64,000 bases of DNA, from positions 1,032,001 to 1,096,000 of the forward strand of contig NZ_CP104311.1 of NCBI RefSeq assembly GCF_036864975.1, in the 5' to 3' direction. The notes beneath the pieces were generated by a model. It was not told the origin of the DNA. It made no database searches and saw nothing but the letters and a program-made list of their open reading frames with translations. This stretch comes from Methylococcus capsulatus (lineage in GTDB: Bacteria > Pseudomonadota > Gammaproteobacteria > Methylococcales > Methylococcaceae). The position numbers were made by a program, and so were the translations under genes. Of this stretch, positions 21,189-31,144 are shown piece after piece. Each line of letters starts with the position of its first letter. Position 1 is the stretch's first letter.

Positions 21189-21250
21189 ACATTGTTTCAG
21201 AATTTTCCACTCATCCCAGCGAGCAGACAATATTGGAGGAGGAGACCGAC

Positions 21251-23261
21251 ATGAGGACGCGACGAGAACTCGCCAACGCCATACGGGCCTTGAGCATGGA
21301 TGCCGTGCAGAAGGCCAATTCGGGCCATCCTGGGGCGCCGATGGGGATGGCGGACATTGCCGAGGTCCTGTGGAACGACTACCTGCGCCACAACCCGGCC
21401 AACCCGAAGTGGCCCGACCGTGACCGCTTCGTGTTGTCCAACGGCCACGGCTCGATGCTGATCTATTCCCTGCTGCACCTGACCGGCTACGATCTGCCCA
21501 TCGAGGAACTGCAGAACTTCCGTCAGCTCCACTCCAAGACCCCCGGCCATCCCGAATACGGCTACACCCCCGGGGTGGAGACCACCACGGGCCCGCTGGG
21601 CCAGGGCATCACCAACGCCGTCGGCATGGCTCTGGCCGAGCGCACGCTCGCCGGCCAGTTCAACCGGCCCGGCCATGCCATCGTCGACCATTACACCTAC
21701 GTCTTCCTGGGGGACGGCTGCCTGATGGAGGGCATCTCCCACGAAGCCTGCTCGCTGGCCGGCTCCATGAAGCTGGGCAAGCTGATCGCCTTCTACGATG
21801 ACAACAACATCTCCATCGACGGCGAGGTCCGCGGTCACGGCGGCGTGCCCGGCTGGTTCATGGACGATACGCCCAAGCGCTTGAGGCTTACGCGCTGGCA
21901 CGTGATCCCCAAGGTCGACGGGCATGATCCGGACGCCGTGAAGGCGGCCATCGAGGAAGCCCGTGCGGTCACCGACAAGCCCTCTTTGATCTGCTGCCAG
22001 ACCATCATCGGCTGGGGCTCGCCCAACAAGCAGGGCAAGGAAGACTGCCACGGCGCCGCCCTCGGCACCGATGAAGTCGCCTTGACCCGCGAGAACATCG
22101 GCTGGCCGTATCCGCCTTTCGAAATCCCGGCCGACATCTACGAGGCCTGGGACGCGCGCGAGACCGGTGCCAAGGCGGAAAGTCAGTGGAACGACCGCTT
22201 CGAAAACTACCGCCGCGAATTCCCCGAGCTGGCCGCCGAGTTCGAGCGCCGCATGGCGGGCGAGCTGCCGCGGGACTGGGCGGAGAAATCCGCCGCCTTC
22301 GTGGCCCAGGTGAATGCGAAGGCCGAGACCATCGCCAGCCGTAAGGCCTCCCAGAACGCCTTGAACGGCTTCGGGCCGCTCTTGCCGGAGCTCATGGGCG
22401 GCTCGGCCGACCTCGCCGGCTCCAACCTGACCCTGTGGTCCGGCTGCAAAAACGTCAATGCGCCCCCCTGCGACGGCAATTATGTCTATTACGGCGTGCG
22501 CGAATTCGGCATGTCGGCGATCATGAACGGCATCGCCCTGCACGGCGGCTTCCGTCCCTATGGCGGAACCTTCCTGATGTTCTCCGAATACGCCCGCAAT
22601 GCGCTGCGCATGTCGGCCCTGATGCAGATCCCGGTGATCTATGTCTACACCCACGACTCCATCGGTCTGGGCGAGGACGGCCCCACCCATCAGCCGGTCG
22701 AGCAGACCGCCACCTTGCGCCTGATTCCCCGCATGCAGGTCTGGCGGCCGTGCGACGCGGTGGAGTCGGCGGTGGCCTGGAAGTGCGCGATCGAGCGCAA
22801 GGACGGCCCTTCCAGCCTGATCTTCTCGCGCCAGAACCTGCCGCACATGCCCCGCACGCCGGAGCAGATCGCCGCGATCCCCCGGGGCGGCTATGTCCTG
22901 GTCGACTGCGCCGGCACCCCCGACCTCATCCTGCTGGCCACCGGCTCGGAGGTCGAGCTGGCGGTGAAGGCGGCCGAGGCCCTGACCGCCAAGGGCAAAC
23001 AGGTGCGGGTGGTGTCGATGGCCTCCACCAACGTGTTCGATGCCCAGGAGCAGGCGTATCGTGACAGCGTGCTGCCGCCCGCCGTGACCCGCCGCCTCGC
23101 CATCGAGGCCGGTGTCAGCGACGGCTGGTGGAAATACGTCGGCAGCCATGGCAAAGTTATCGGCCTGGACCGCTTCGGCGAATCCGCACCGGCCGGCCTG
23201 CTGTTCAAGACCTTCGGCTTCACCGTCGACAACGTGGTCGCGCAGGCCGAGCCTTGTTTAA
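21251..23261 (+). CDS. tkt: Transketolase, copy A (3' end frame-shifted)
   Basis: About 670 residues; ATG 21251 follows GGAGGAGGAG. Thiamine-diphosphate enzyme motifs are present: [17 protein letters not shown], the GDGCLMEG pyrophosphate motif and [14 protein letters not shown]. It transfers two-carbon units between sugar phosphates in pentose regeneration. Compared with copy B, two compensating indels change FEAYG to LRLTR near residue 215. Missing bases near 23250 remove the stop, so the frame runs on through fba to 23968. The end given here is the stop expected by alignment to copy B. Confidence 0.85.
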
Positions 23262-23281
23262 CCTCAGCCCGAGGGCATCCC

Positions 23282-24343
23282 ATGGCATTGATCTCCCTGC
23301 GTCAACTGTTGGACCATGCCGCCGAGCACGGCTTAAGCCTGCCGGCGTTCAACGTCAACAACATGGAGCAAATCAAGGCCATCATGGAAGCCGCCGCCGC
23401 CGTGGACGCCCCGGTGATCCTGCAGGGCTCGGCCGGCGCCAGAACCTATGCCGGCGAGCCGTTCCTGCGCCATCTGGTGCTGGCCGCCATCGAGATGTAT
23501 CCGCACCTCCCGGTGTGCATGCACCAGGATCACGGGGCCTCCCCGGCGGTGTGCATCCGCTCCATCCAGTCCGGCTTCAGTTCGGTGATGATGGACGGCT
23601 CTTTGCTGGAGGACATGAAAACCCCGGCCAGCTATGCGTACAATGTCGAGACCACCCGCAAGGTGGTCGAGATGGCGCATGCCTGCGGGGTGTCGGTGGA
23701 AGGTGAGCTCGGCTGGCCTGGGCTCGCTGGAAACCGGCCGAGCAGGGGAAGAAGACGGTCACGGCGCGGAAGGCGAGCTGGACCCCTGCCTGCTGACCGA
23801 TCCGGACGAGGCGGCGGATTTCGTCCGTCAGACCCAGGTCGATGCCCTGGCGATCGCCATCGGCACCAGCCACGGCGCCTACAAGTTCACCGCAAACCCA
23901 CCGGGCAGGTGCGCGGATCGACCGGGTCAAGGCGATCCACCAGCGGATTCCCACCATCCATCTGGTGATGCACGGCTCGTCCTCGGTCCCCGAGGACTGG
24001 GCGCAGATGATCAACGACTACGGCGGCGACATCGGCCAGACCTACGGTGTGCCGGTCGAGGAGATCGTCGAGGGTATCCGCCATGGCGTCCGCAAGGTCA
24101 ACATCGATACCGACCTGCGGGATCGCCTCCTATGGCGCCATGCGCAAGTTCATGGTCGAGGACATCGAAGAACTTCGACCCGCGCAAGCTCTACAAGGGC
24201 GCAAACCGCCATGACCGCGATCTGCCGGGCCCGCTACGAGGCGGATCGGCGCCGCCGGCCAGGCCGCCAAGATCAAGCCCCTGCGCCTGGAAGACATGAG
24301 CTTGGCGTATGCCCAGGGCAAACTCGATCCGATCGTCCGCTAG
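23282..24343 (+). pseudogene. fba: Class II fructose-bisphosphate aldolase, copy A, broken by several indels
   Basis: The start [17 protein letters not shown] and the block through GVSVEGEL are intact. After about 23712 the reading frame changes repeatedly relative to copy B, with small differences near 23745, 23790, 23890, 23912, 24118, 24165, 24200 and 24242. Aldolase motifs are still visible in alternating frames ([29 protein letters not shown]). As written it cannot make the enzyme. The lesions fall in GC-rich runs, so sequencing error in a repeated region is as likely as real decay. Confidence 0.85.
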
Positions 24344-24492
24344 CGCGGCGGGTCGGACGGACACCGGGGAGGGCGGGCGCGGAAGCGTCCGGCAACGGAA
24401 ACGCGAGCGATGCAATTGGAAAACAGGGGCGATTCGAAACCCGCCCCGCCGAACTTTTATACCCACTGACAAGGACTTAATGGGGAAACCAC

Positions 24493-25165
24493 GTGAAGAA
24501 ACCGTTCTCGACTCACACCGTGTTCGCAGCCCTGCTGCTGGCCGCCCCGCTCGCGGGCGCCGCCGATTATCCGCCCGACTTCCAGCCGTCGGTGATCTAT
24601 CGGGATCCCAGCCTGCCGGCCAGCCCCCGGCCCCCGCAGCCGCGCCGGCACGCCCAAGTCGCCGGCGGACTGACGCCCCGGCACCGGCCGCCGCCCCGGC
24701 CAAGACCGAGGCCGCCCCCGAAGCCCAGGCCGCGCCCGCCGCGCCAAACCCGCCCCCGACACCGCCGTCGGATTATTACCTGTTCGGCGGCGTAGTCGCG
24801 GTCCTGATCGGCTTCGTGCTCTGGAGCAGCCGCCGTCCGGCCGCCGCCACATCCGGCCGCGGCGCCCGCGGCGACCGTGCAAAAGTCGGCCGCCAGCGGC
24901 ACCGGCGTCGCCCGCTACCTGCAGGCCCAAGGGCTCGTGGCCGGCCCCGAAACCGGGGTCGCCAAATACCAAGACGCTGCCGGAACCCGTCCGCACCACC
25001 GAAACCGGCGTGGCCAAATACCTCAAAAACCTGCCGCCATGCCCGAAGTGGCCGCCGCGGCCGAAACCGGGCGTCGCCAAGTACATCAAGAACCTGCCCA
25101 AGCCCGCCGTCGTGGCTACGGGCGAAACCGGCGTCACCAAATACCTGAAAAGCCTCAACGGCTGA
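24493..25165 (+). pseudogene. RuMP-cluster membrane repeat protein, copy A (frame-shifted)
   Basis: GTG 24493 opens a frame with signal peptide KKPFSTHTVFAALLLAAPLA. A frame change in the Pro/Ala region (near 24625) is followed by DYYLFGGVVAVLIGFVLWSS, then further shifts break the TGVAKYLK repeats into two or three frames. The same protein is better preserved in copy B. Total length modulo 3 is the same in both copies, but the lesions are at different places. No known family recognised. Confidence 0.7.
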
Positions 25166-25187
25166 CCCCCTGAAAGGGGGGGGCGCA

Positions 25188-25216
25188 TTGACAGCAGCCC
25201 CCTCACTCTTTACAGT
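25188..25216 (+). promoter_or_regulatory. Promoter upstream of hps copy A, overlapping a hairpin
   Basis: TTGACA (25188-25193) and TACAGT (25211-25216) are exactly 17 bp apart, 87 bases before hps. CCTCACT and AGTGAGG around the -10 region form a 7-bp perfect hairpin (25201-25220), and a GGGGGC / GCCCCC pair flanks the -35. This suggests that hps-phi can be transcribed apart from tkt-fba. Confidence 0.65.
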
Positions 25217-25302
25217 GAGGAAATTGTGCATTCAGCAAAACCCCATAACTCTTAAGGCTTCACCCGACTTTTTCTCTCTACTTTTTGATCGGAGGAGATC
25301 CC

Positions 25303-25950
25303 ATGGCAAGACCATTGATTCAGCTCGCACTGGACACGCTGGACATCCCGCAGACGTTGAAGCTCGCAAGCCTCACCGCACCCTATATCGATATCTTCGA
25401 GATCGGTACCCCCAGCATCAAATACAATGGCATCGCCCTGGTGAAGGAGTTCAAAAAGCGCTTCCCCAACAAACTGCTCCTGGTCGACCTCAAGACCATG
25501 GACGCCGGTGAATACGAAGCCACCCCCTTCTTCGCCGCCGGCGCCGACATCACCACCGTCCTCGGCGTCGCCGGACTGGCCACCATCAAGGGCGTCATCA
25601 ACGCCGCCAACAAACACAACGCCGAAGTCCAGGTCGACCTGATCAACGTCCCCGACAAGGCCGCCTGCGCCCGTGAGTCCGCCAAGGCCGGCGCCCAGAT
25701 CGTCGGCATCCACACCGGCCTCGACGCCCAGGCCGCCGGCCAGACCCCCTTCGCCGACCTCCAGGCCATCGCCAAGCTCGGCCTCCCCGTCCGCATCTCC
25801 GTCGCCGGCGGCATCAAAGCCTCCACCGCACAGCAGGTCGTCAAAACCGGCGCCAACATCATCGTCGTCGGAGCCGCCATCTACGGCGCCGCTTCCCCCG
25901 CCGATGCCGCGCGCGAAATCTACGAACAGGTCGTCGCCGCTGCCGCCTAA
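25303..25950 (+). CDS. hps: 3-hexulose-6-phosphate synthase, copy A
   Basis: The protein has 215 residues starting MARPLIQLALDTLDIPQT, with GGAGGAG before the ATG. It belongs to the orotidine-monophosphate-decarboxylase superfamily; the metal/substrate motif is VDLKTMDAGEYE, followed by VAGGIKAST at the phosphate-binding end. It condenses formaldehyde with ribulose 5-phosphate to give hexulose 6-phosphate, the first step of the RuMP pathway. Phi follows 13 bp later. It ends AAREIYEQVVAAAA; copy B has API in place of EI. Confidence 0.96.
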   Translation: MARPLIQLALDTLDIPQTLKLASLTAPYIDIFEIGTPSIKYNGIALVKEFKKRFPNKLLLVDLKTMDAGEYEATPFFAAGADITTVLGVAGLATIKGVINAANKHNAEVQVDLINVPDKAACARESAKAGAQIVGIHTGLDAQAAGQTPFADLQAIAKLGLPVRISVAGGIKASTAQQVVKTGANIIVVGAAIYGAASPADAAREIYEQVVAAAA

Positions 25951-25963
25951 TCGGGACTTGCGC

Positions 25964-26497
25964 ATGCATCAGAAACTGATCATAGACAAAATCTCCGGCA
26001 TCCTCGCCGCCACCGATGCCGGCTATGATGCAAAACTGACTGCCATGCTCGACCAGGCCTCCCGCATCTTCGTCGCGGGGGCCGGCCGGTCGGGGCTGGT
26101 CGCCAAGTTCTTCGCCATGCGCCTCATGCACGGCGGCTATGACGTCTTCGTCGTCGGCGAAATCGTCACCCCCAGCATCCGCAAGGGCGACTTGCTGATC
26201 GTGATCTCCGGCTCCGGTGAAACCGAAACCATGCTCGCCTTCACCAAAAAAGCCAAGGAGCAGGGCGCCACCATCGCCCTCATCTCCACACGCGACAGCT
26301 CCTCACTCGGCGACCTCGCCGACACCATCTTCCGCATCGGCTCCCCCGAGCTCTTCGGAAAAGTCGTCGGCATGCCCATGGGCACCGTCTTCGAGCTCTC
26401 CACCCTCCTCTTCCTCGAGGCCACCATCTCGCACATCATCCACGAGAAAGGCATCCCCGAAGAAGAAATGAGAACTCGACACGCTAACCTGGAATAA
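25964..26497 (+). CDS. hxlB: 6-phospho-3-hexuloisomerase, copy A
   Basis: The protein has 177 residues and is a single SIS domain (FVAGAGRSGLVAKFFAMRLM, VISGSGETETMLAFTKKAK). It isomerises hexulose 6-phosphate to fructose 6-phosphate, the second RuMP step, and always accompanies hps. Coding sequence is identical in copies A and B as far as I can read. The 263 bp between it and transaldolase contain no convincing terminator. Confidence 0.96.
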   Translation: MHQKLIIDKISGILAATDAGYDAKLTAMLDQASRIFVAGAGRSGLVAKFFAMRLMHGGYDVFVVGEIVTPSIRKGDLLIVISGSGETETMLAFTKKAKEQGATIALISTRDSSSLGDLADTIFRIGSPELFGKVVGMPMGTVFELSTLLFLEATISHIIHEKGIPEEEMRTRHANLE

Positions 26498-26760
26498 GAA
26501 GAAGGCAAAGCCTGTGGCAGCCCTCCCTTCTGCCCAGGCTCTTGCCCTTCCTATGGACCCAGCGCTCGACGCCACGGACTCGAACCGAATCCGAGCGGCC
26601 AGAGGCGGGCAACGATGTCAGGGTAAAGGCCAGCAGAGCACAGCATCGATTAAGATGCCACCGTATGAAGCCCGTATAGGAAAATAGGATCCCGACCGGG
26701 AGACATTTTCGTGATCGCTGGTAGCACCCGATACTTTAAAAAAATCTTTAGGAGTCCACC

Positions 26761-27750
26761 ATGTCAAAAAATCTGCTTGACCAACTCCGCGAAGTCACTA
26801 TCGTCGTCGCCGATACCGGAGACATCGAAGCGATCGAGAAATTCAAGCCACGTGATGCGACCACCAATCCCTCGCTTATCACCGCTGCAGCCCAAATGCC
26901 GCAATACCAGGATATTGTCGACGACACCCTGAAAGGTGCGCGGCAGACCCTGGGTCCTGGCGCTTCGGCCGCCCAGGTGGCAAATCTCGCTTTCGACCGT
27001 CTGGCCGTTTCTTTCGGCTTGAAGATCCTGCAGATCATCGAAGGCCGCGTTTCTACCGAAGTGGATGCCCGCCTCTCCTACGACACCGAGGGCACCATCG
27101 AGAAGGCGCGCGAGATCATCAAGCAATACGAAGCTGCCGGCGTGTCCAAAGAACGCGTCCTGATCAAGATCGCCGCGACTTGGGAAGGCATCGAGGCCGC
27201 CGCCGTGCTGGAAAAGGAAGGCATCCACTGCAACCTGACCCTGTTGTTCGGTCTGCACCAGGCCATCGCCTGCGCCGAAAACGGCATCACCCTGATCTCG
27301 CCCTTCGTCGGCCGCATTCTCGACTGGTATAAGAAAGACACCGGCCGCGAATCCTATGCTCCGCATGAAGATCCAGGCGTCCTGTCCGTGACCCAGATCT
27401 ACAACTACTACAAGAAGTTCGGTTACAAGACCGAAGTCATGGGCGCCAGCTTCCGCAACATCGGCGAAATCACCGAACTGGCCGGCTGCGACCTGCTGAC
27501 CATCGCACCCTCACTGCTGGCCGAACTGCAGGCCACCGAAGGCGAACTACCGCGCAAGCTCGATCCCGCCAAGGCGAAGGACTACCCGATCGAGAAGATC
27601 CACGTCAACAAATATACTTTCGACAAGATGCATGCGGAAAACCGCATGGCCACCGAGAAGCTGGAAGAGGGCATCCAAGGCTTTACCAAGGCACTTGAAC
27701 AGTTGGAGAAGTTGCTGGCCGATCGGCTGGTCCATCTGGAAGCGGCATGA
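26761..27750 (+). CDS. tal: Transaldolase
   Basis: The protein has 329 residues, TalB-type length. Conserved blocks are [20 protein letters not shown], the Schiff-base lysine in [15 protein letters not shown] (near residue 136), and [14 protein letters not shown]. It moves a dihydroxyacetone unit from sedoheptulose 7-phosphate or fructose 6-phosphate in acceptor regeneration. TAGGAG precedes the ATG. It is the only gene in the unique spacer between the two large repeats, so recombination between them would delete it. Confidence 0.97.
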   Translation: MSKNLLDQLREVTIVVADTGDIEAIEKFKPRDATTNPSLITAAAQMPQYQDIVDDTLKGARQTLGPGASAAQVANLAFDRLAVSFGLKILQIIEGRVSTEVDARLSYDTEGTIEKAREIIKQYEAAGVSKERVLIKIAATWEGIEAAAVLEKEGIHCNLTLLFGLHQAIACAENGITLISPFVGRILDWYKKDTGRESYAPHEDPGVLSVTQIYNYYKKFGYKTEVMGASFRNIGEITELAGCDLLTIAPSLLAELQATEGELPRKLDPAKAKDYPIEKIHVNKYTFDKMHAENRMATEKLEEGIQGFTKALEQLEKLLADRLVHLEAA

Positions 27751-27755
27751 GGTGA

Positions 27756-27792
27756 CAGGCCGTCGCGTCGGAACACTCATCGCGACGGCCTG
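27756..27792 (+). terminator. Perfect 12-bp stem-loop after transaldolase
   Basis: CAGGCCGTCGCG (27756-27767) pairs fully with CGCGACGGCCTG (27781-27792) over a 13-base loop, starting 6 bases after the tal stop. No T tract follows, so it may act as an mRNA 3'-end stabiliser rather than an intrinsic terminator. Confidence 0.55.
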
Positions 27793-27898
27793 CTCATCCC
27801 GAAACCCACTGCCCATCCCTTGAGTCGCCGCCAAAGCTTTCCGCAATCGGCATCATCCCTGATTCCGTTTTTTTCCCAATGACATAAGGAGATCTATC

Positions 27899-29911
27899 AT
27901 GCCTTCGCGACGAGAACTCGCCAACGCCATACGGGCCTTGAGCATGGATGCCGTGCAGAAGGCCAATTCGGGCCATCCTGGGGCGCCGATGGGGATGGCG
28001 GACATTGCCGAGGTCCTGTGGAACGACTACCTGCGCCACAACCCGGCCAACCCGAAGTGGCCCGACCGTGACCGCTTCGTGTTGTCCAACGGCCACGGCT
28101 CGATGCTGATCTATTCCCTGCTGCACCTGACCGGCTACGATCTGCCCATCGAGGAACTGCAGAACTTCCGTCAGCTCCACTCCAAGACCCCCGGCCATCC
28201 CGAATACGGCTACACCCCCGGGGTGGAGACCACCACGGGCCCGCTGGGCCAGGGCATCACCAACGCCGTCGGCATGGCTCTGGCCGAGCGCACGCTCGCC
28301 GGCCAGTTCAACCGGCCCGGCCATGCCATCGTCGACCATTACACCTACGTCTTCCTGGGGGACGGCTGCCTGATGGAGGGCATCTCCCACGAAGCCTGCT
28401 CGCTGGCCGGCTCCATGAAGCTGGGCAAGCTGATCGCCTTCTACGATGACAACAACATCTCCATCGACGGCGAGGTCCGCGGTCACGGCGGCGTGCCCGG
28501 CTGGTTCATGGACGATACGCCCAAGCGCTTCGAGGCTTACGGCTGGCACGTGATCCCCAAGGTCGACGGGCATGATCCGGACGCCGTGAAGGCGGCCATC
28601 GAGGAAGCCCGTGCGGTCACCGACAAGCCCTCTTTGATCTGCTGCCAGACCATCATCGGCTGGGGCTCGCCCAACAAGCAGGGCAAGGAAGACTGCCACG
28701 GCGCCGCCCTCGGCACCGATGAAGTCGCCTTGACCCGCGAGAACATCGGCTGGCCGTATCCGCCTTTCGAAATCCCGGCCGACATCTACGAGGCCTGGGA
28801 CGCGCGCGAGACCGGTGCCAAGGCGGAAAGTCAGTGGAACGACCGCTTCGAAAACTACCGCCGCGAATTCCCCGAGCTGGCCGCCGAGTTCGAGCGCCGC
28901 ATGGCGGGCGAGCTGCCGCGGGACTGGGCGGAGAAATCCGCCGCCTTCGTGGCCCAGGTGAATGCGAAGGCCGAGACCATCGCCAGCCGTAAGGCCTCCC
29001 AGAACGCCTTGAACGGCTTCGGGCCGCTCTTGCCGGAGCTCATGGGCGGCTCGGCCGACCTCGCCGGCTCCAACCTGACCCTGTGGTCCGGCTGCAAAAA
29101 CGTCAATGCGCCCCCCTGCGACGGCAATTATGTCTATTACGGCGTGCGCGAATTCGGCATGTCGGCGATCATGAACGGCATCGCCCTGCACGGCGGCTTC
29201 CGTCCCTATGGCGGAACCTTCCTGATGTTCTCCGAATACGCCCGCAATGCGCTGCGCATGTCGGCCCTGATGCAGATCCCGGTGATCTATGTCTACACCC
29301 ACGACTCCATCGGTCTGGGCGAGGACGGCCCCACCCATCAGCCGGTCGAGCAGACCGCCACCTTGCGCCTGATTCCCCGCATGCAGGTCTGGCGGCCGTG
29401 CGACGCGGTGGAGTCGGCGGTGGCCTGGAAGTGCGCGATCGAGCGCAAGGACGGCCCTTCCAGCCTGATCTTCTCGCGCCAGAACCTGCCGCACATGCCC
29501 CGCACGCCGGAGCAGATCGCCGCGATCCCCCGGGGCGGCTATGTCCTGGTCGACTGCGCCGGCACCCCCGACCTCATCCTGCTGGCCACCGGCTCGGAGG
29601 TCGAGCTGGCGGTGAAGGCGGCCGAGGCCCTGACCGCCAAGGGCAAACAGGTGCGGGTGGTGTCGATGGCCTCCACCAACGTGTTCGATGCCCAGGAGCA
29701 GGCGTATCGTGACAGCGTGCTGCCGCCCGCCGTGACCCGCCGCCTCGCCATCGAGGCCGGTGTCAGCGACGGCTGGTGGAAATACGTCGGCAGCCATGGC
29801 AAAGTTATCGGCCTGGACCGCTTCGGCGAATCCGCACCGGCCGGCCTGCTGTTCAAGACCTTCGGCTTCACCGTCGACAACGTGGTCGCGCAGGCCGAGG
29901 CCTTGTTCTAA
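27899..29911 (+). CDS. tkt: Transketolase, copy B
   Basis: The protein has 670 residues and is intact, starting [20 protein letters not shown] with AAGGAG before the ATG. Thiamine-diphosphate motifs [13 protein letters not shown] and [10 protein letters not shown] are present, and the conserved [11 protein letters not shown] is correct here, unlike in copy A. It supplies xylulose 5-phosphate and ribose 5-phosphate from fructose 6-phosphate and glyceraldehyde 3-phosphate. Only the first three codons and the upstream region differ from copy A. It is followed after 20 bp by fba. Confidence 0.98.
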   Translation: MPSRRELANAIRALSMDAVQKANSGHPGAPMGMADIAEVLWNDYLRHNPANPKWPDRDRFVLSNGHGSMLIYSLLHLTGYDLPIEELQNFRQLHSKTPGHPEYGYTPGVETTTGPLGQGITNAVGMALAERTLAGQFNRPGHAIVDHYTYVFLGDGCLMEGISHEACSLAGSMKLGKLIAFYDDNNISIDGEVRGHGGVPGWFMDDTPKRFEAYGWHVIPKVDGHDPDAVKAAIEEARAVTDKPSLICCQTIIGWGSPNKQGKEDCHGAALGTDEVALTRENIGWPYPPFEIPADIYEAWDARETGAKAESQWNDRFENYRREFPELAAEFERRMAGELPRDWAEKSAAFVAQVNAKAETIASRKASQNALNGFGPLLPELMGGSADLAGSNLTLWSGCKNVNAPPCDGNYVYYGVREFGMSAIMNGIALHGGFRPYGGTFLMFSEYARNALRMSALMQIPVIYVYTHDSIGLGEDGPTHQPVEQTATLRLIPRMQVWRPCDAVESAVAWKCAIERKDGPSSLIFSRQNLPHMPRTPEQIAAIPRGGYVLVDCAGTPDLILLATGSEVELAVKAAEALTAKGKQVRVVSMASTNVFDAQEQAYRDSVLPPAVTRRLAIEAGVSDGWWKYVGSHGKVIGLDRFGESAPAGLLFKTFGFTVDNVVAQAEALF

Positions 29912-29931
29912 CCTCAGCCCGAGGGCATCCC

Positions 29932-30996
29932 ATGGCATTGATCTCCCTGCGTCAACTGTTGGACCATGCCGCCGAGCACGGCTACGGCCTGCCGGCGTTC
30001 AACGTCAACAACATGGAGCAAATCAAGGCCATCATGGAAGCCGCCGCCGCCGTGGACGCCCCGGTGATCCTGCAGGGCTCGGCCGGCGCCAGAACCTATG
30101 CCGGCGAGCCGTTCCTGCGCCATCTGGTGCTGGCCGCCATCGAGATGTATCCGCACCTCCCGGTGTGCATGCACCAGGATCACGGGGCCTCCCCGGCGGT
30201 GTGCATCCGCTCCATCCAGTCCGGCTTCAGTTCGGTGATGATGGACGGCTCTTTGCTGGAGGACATGAAAACCCCGGCCAGCTATGCGTACAATGTCGAG
30301 ACCACCCGCAAGGTGGTCGAGATGGCGCATGCCTGCGGGGTGTCGGTGGAAGGTGAGCTCGGCTGCCTGGGCTCGCTGGAAACCGGCCGAGCAGGGAAGG
30401 AAGACGGTCACGGCGCGGAAGGCGAGCTGGACCCCTCGCTGCTGCTGACCGATCCGGACGAGGCGGCGGATTTCGTCCGTCAGACCCAGGTCGATGCCCT
30501 GGCGATCGCCATCGGCACCAGCCACGGCGCCTACAAGTTCACCCGCAAACCCACCGGGCAGGTGCTGCGGATCGACCGGGTCAAGGCGATCCACCAGCGG
30601 ATTCCCACCATCCATCTGGTGATGCACGGCTCGTCCTCGGTCCCCGAGGACTGGGCGCAGATGATCAACGACTACGGCGGCGACATCGGCCAGACCTACG
30701 GTGTGCCGGTCGAGGAGATCGTCGAGGGTATCCGCCATGGCGTCCGCAAGGTCAACATCGATACCGACCTGCGCATCGCCTCCTATGGCGCCATGCGCAA
30801 GTTCATGGTCGAGGACAGGAAGAACTTCGACCCGCGCAAGCTCTACAAGGCCGCGCAAACCGCCATGACCGCGATCTGCCGGGCCCGCTACGAGGCGTTC
30901 GGCGCCGCCGGCCAGGCCGCCAAGATCAAGCCCCTGCGCCTGGAAGACATGAGCTTGGCGTATGCCCAGGGCAAACTCGATCCGATCGTCCGCTAG
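29932..30996 (+). CDS. fba: Fructose-bisphosphate aldolase class II, copy B
   Basis: The protein has 354 residues, close to the CbbA/Calvin-type class II aldolases. Zinc-ligand and active-site regions are visible: [36 protein letters not shown] and [13 protein letters not shown]. It cleaves fructose 1,6-bisphosphate and can act on sedoheptulose 1,7-bisphosphate in related enzymes. It lies 20 bp after tkt in one transcription unit. ATG 29932 is followed by the same N-terminus as in copy A. Confidence 0.96.
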   Translation: MALISLRQLLDHAAEHGYGLPAFNVNNMEQIKAIMEAAAAVDAPVILQGSAGARTYAGEPFLRHLVLAAIEMYPHLPVCMHQDHGASPAVCIRSIQSGFSSVMMDGSLLEDMKTPASYAYNVETTRKVVEMAHACGVSVEGELGCLGSLETGRAGKEDGHGAEGELDPSLLLTDPDEAADFVRQTQVDALAIAIGTSHGAYKFTRKPTGQVLRIDRVKAIHQRIPTIHLVMHGSSSVPEDWAQMINDYGGDIGQTYGVPVEEIVEGIRHGVRKVNIDTDLRIASYGAMRKFMVEDRKNFDPRKLYKAAQTAMTAICRARYEAFGAAGQAAKIKPLRLEDMSLAYAQGKLDPIVR

Positions 30997-31144
30997 CGCG
31001 GCGGGTCGGACGGACACCGGGGAGGCGGGCGCGGAAGCGTCCGGCAACGGAAACGCGAGCGATGCAATTGGAAAACAGGGGCGATTCGAAACCCGCCCCG
31101 CCGAACTTTTATACCCACTGACAAGACTTAATGGGGGAAACCAC

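Larger units (their letters stand above)
21258..26497 (+). repeat. 5.24-kb direct repeat, copy A (tkt-fba-membrane protein-hps-phi)
   Basis: The repeat begins a few bases after the tkt start codon and ends exactly at the phi stop codon. It matches 27906-33149 with almost no differences in most of tkt, hps and phi. From about 23250 to 25180 it differs from copy B mostly by single-base insertions and deletions in GC runs. The repeats lie in direct orientation, separated by 1.4 kb that contains transaldolase. Confidence 0.95.

Noticed and set aside
21197-23149. 650-codon minus-strand frame opposite tkt copy A, and a 714-codon frame at 27794-29938
   Set aside because: They are antisense shadows of a GC-rich conserved gene; composition is typical of reverse frames and tkt is certain on the other strand.
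26575-26620. tRNA-like T-arm (GGTTCGAGTCC on the minus strand)
   Set aside because: The acceptor stem, CCA end and cloverleaf cannot be built around it.
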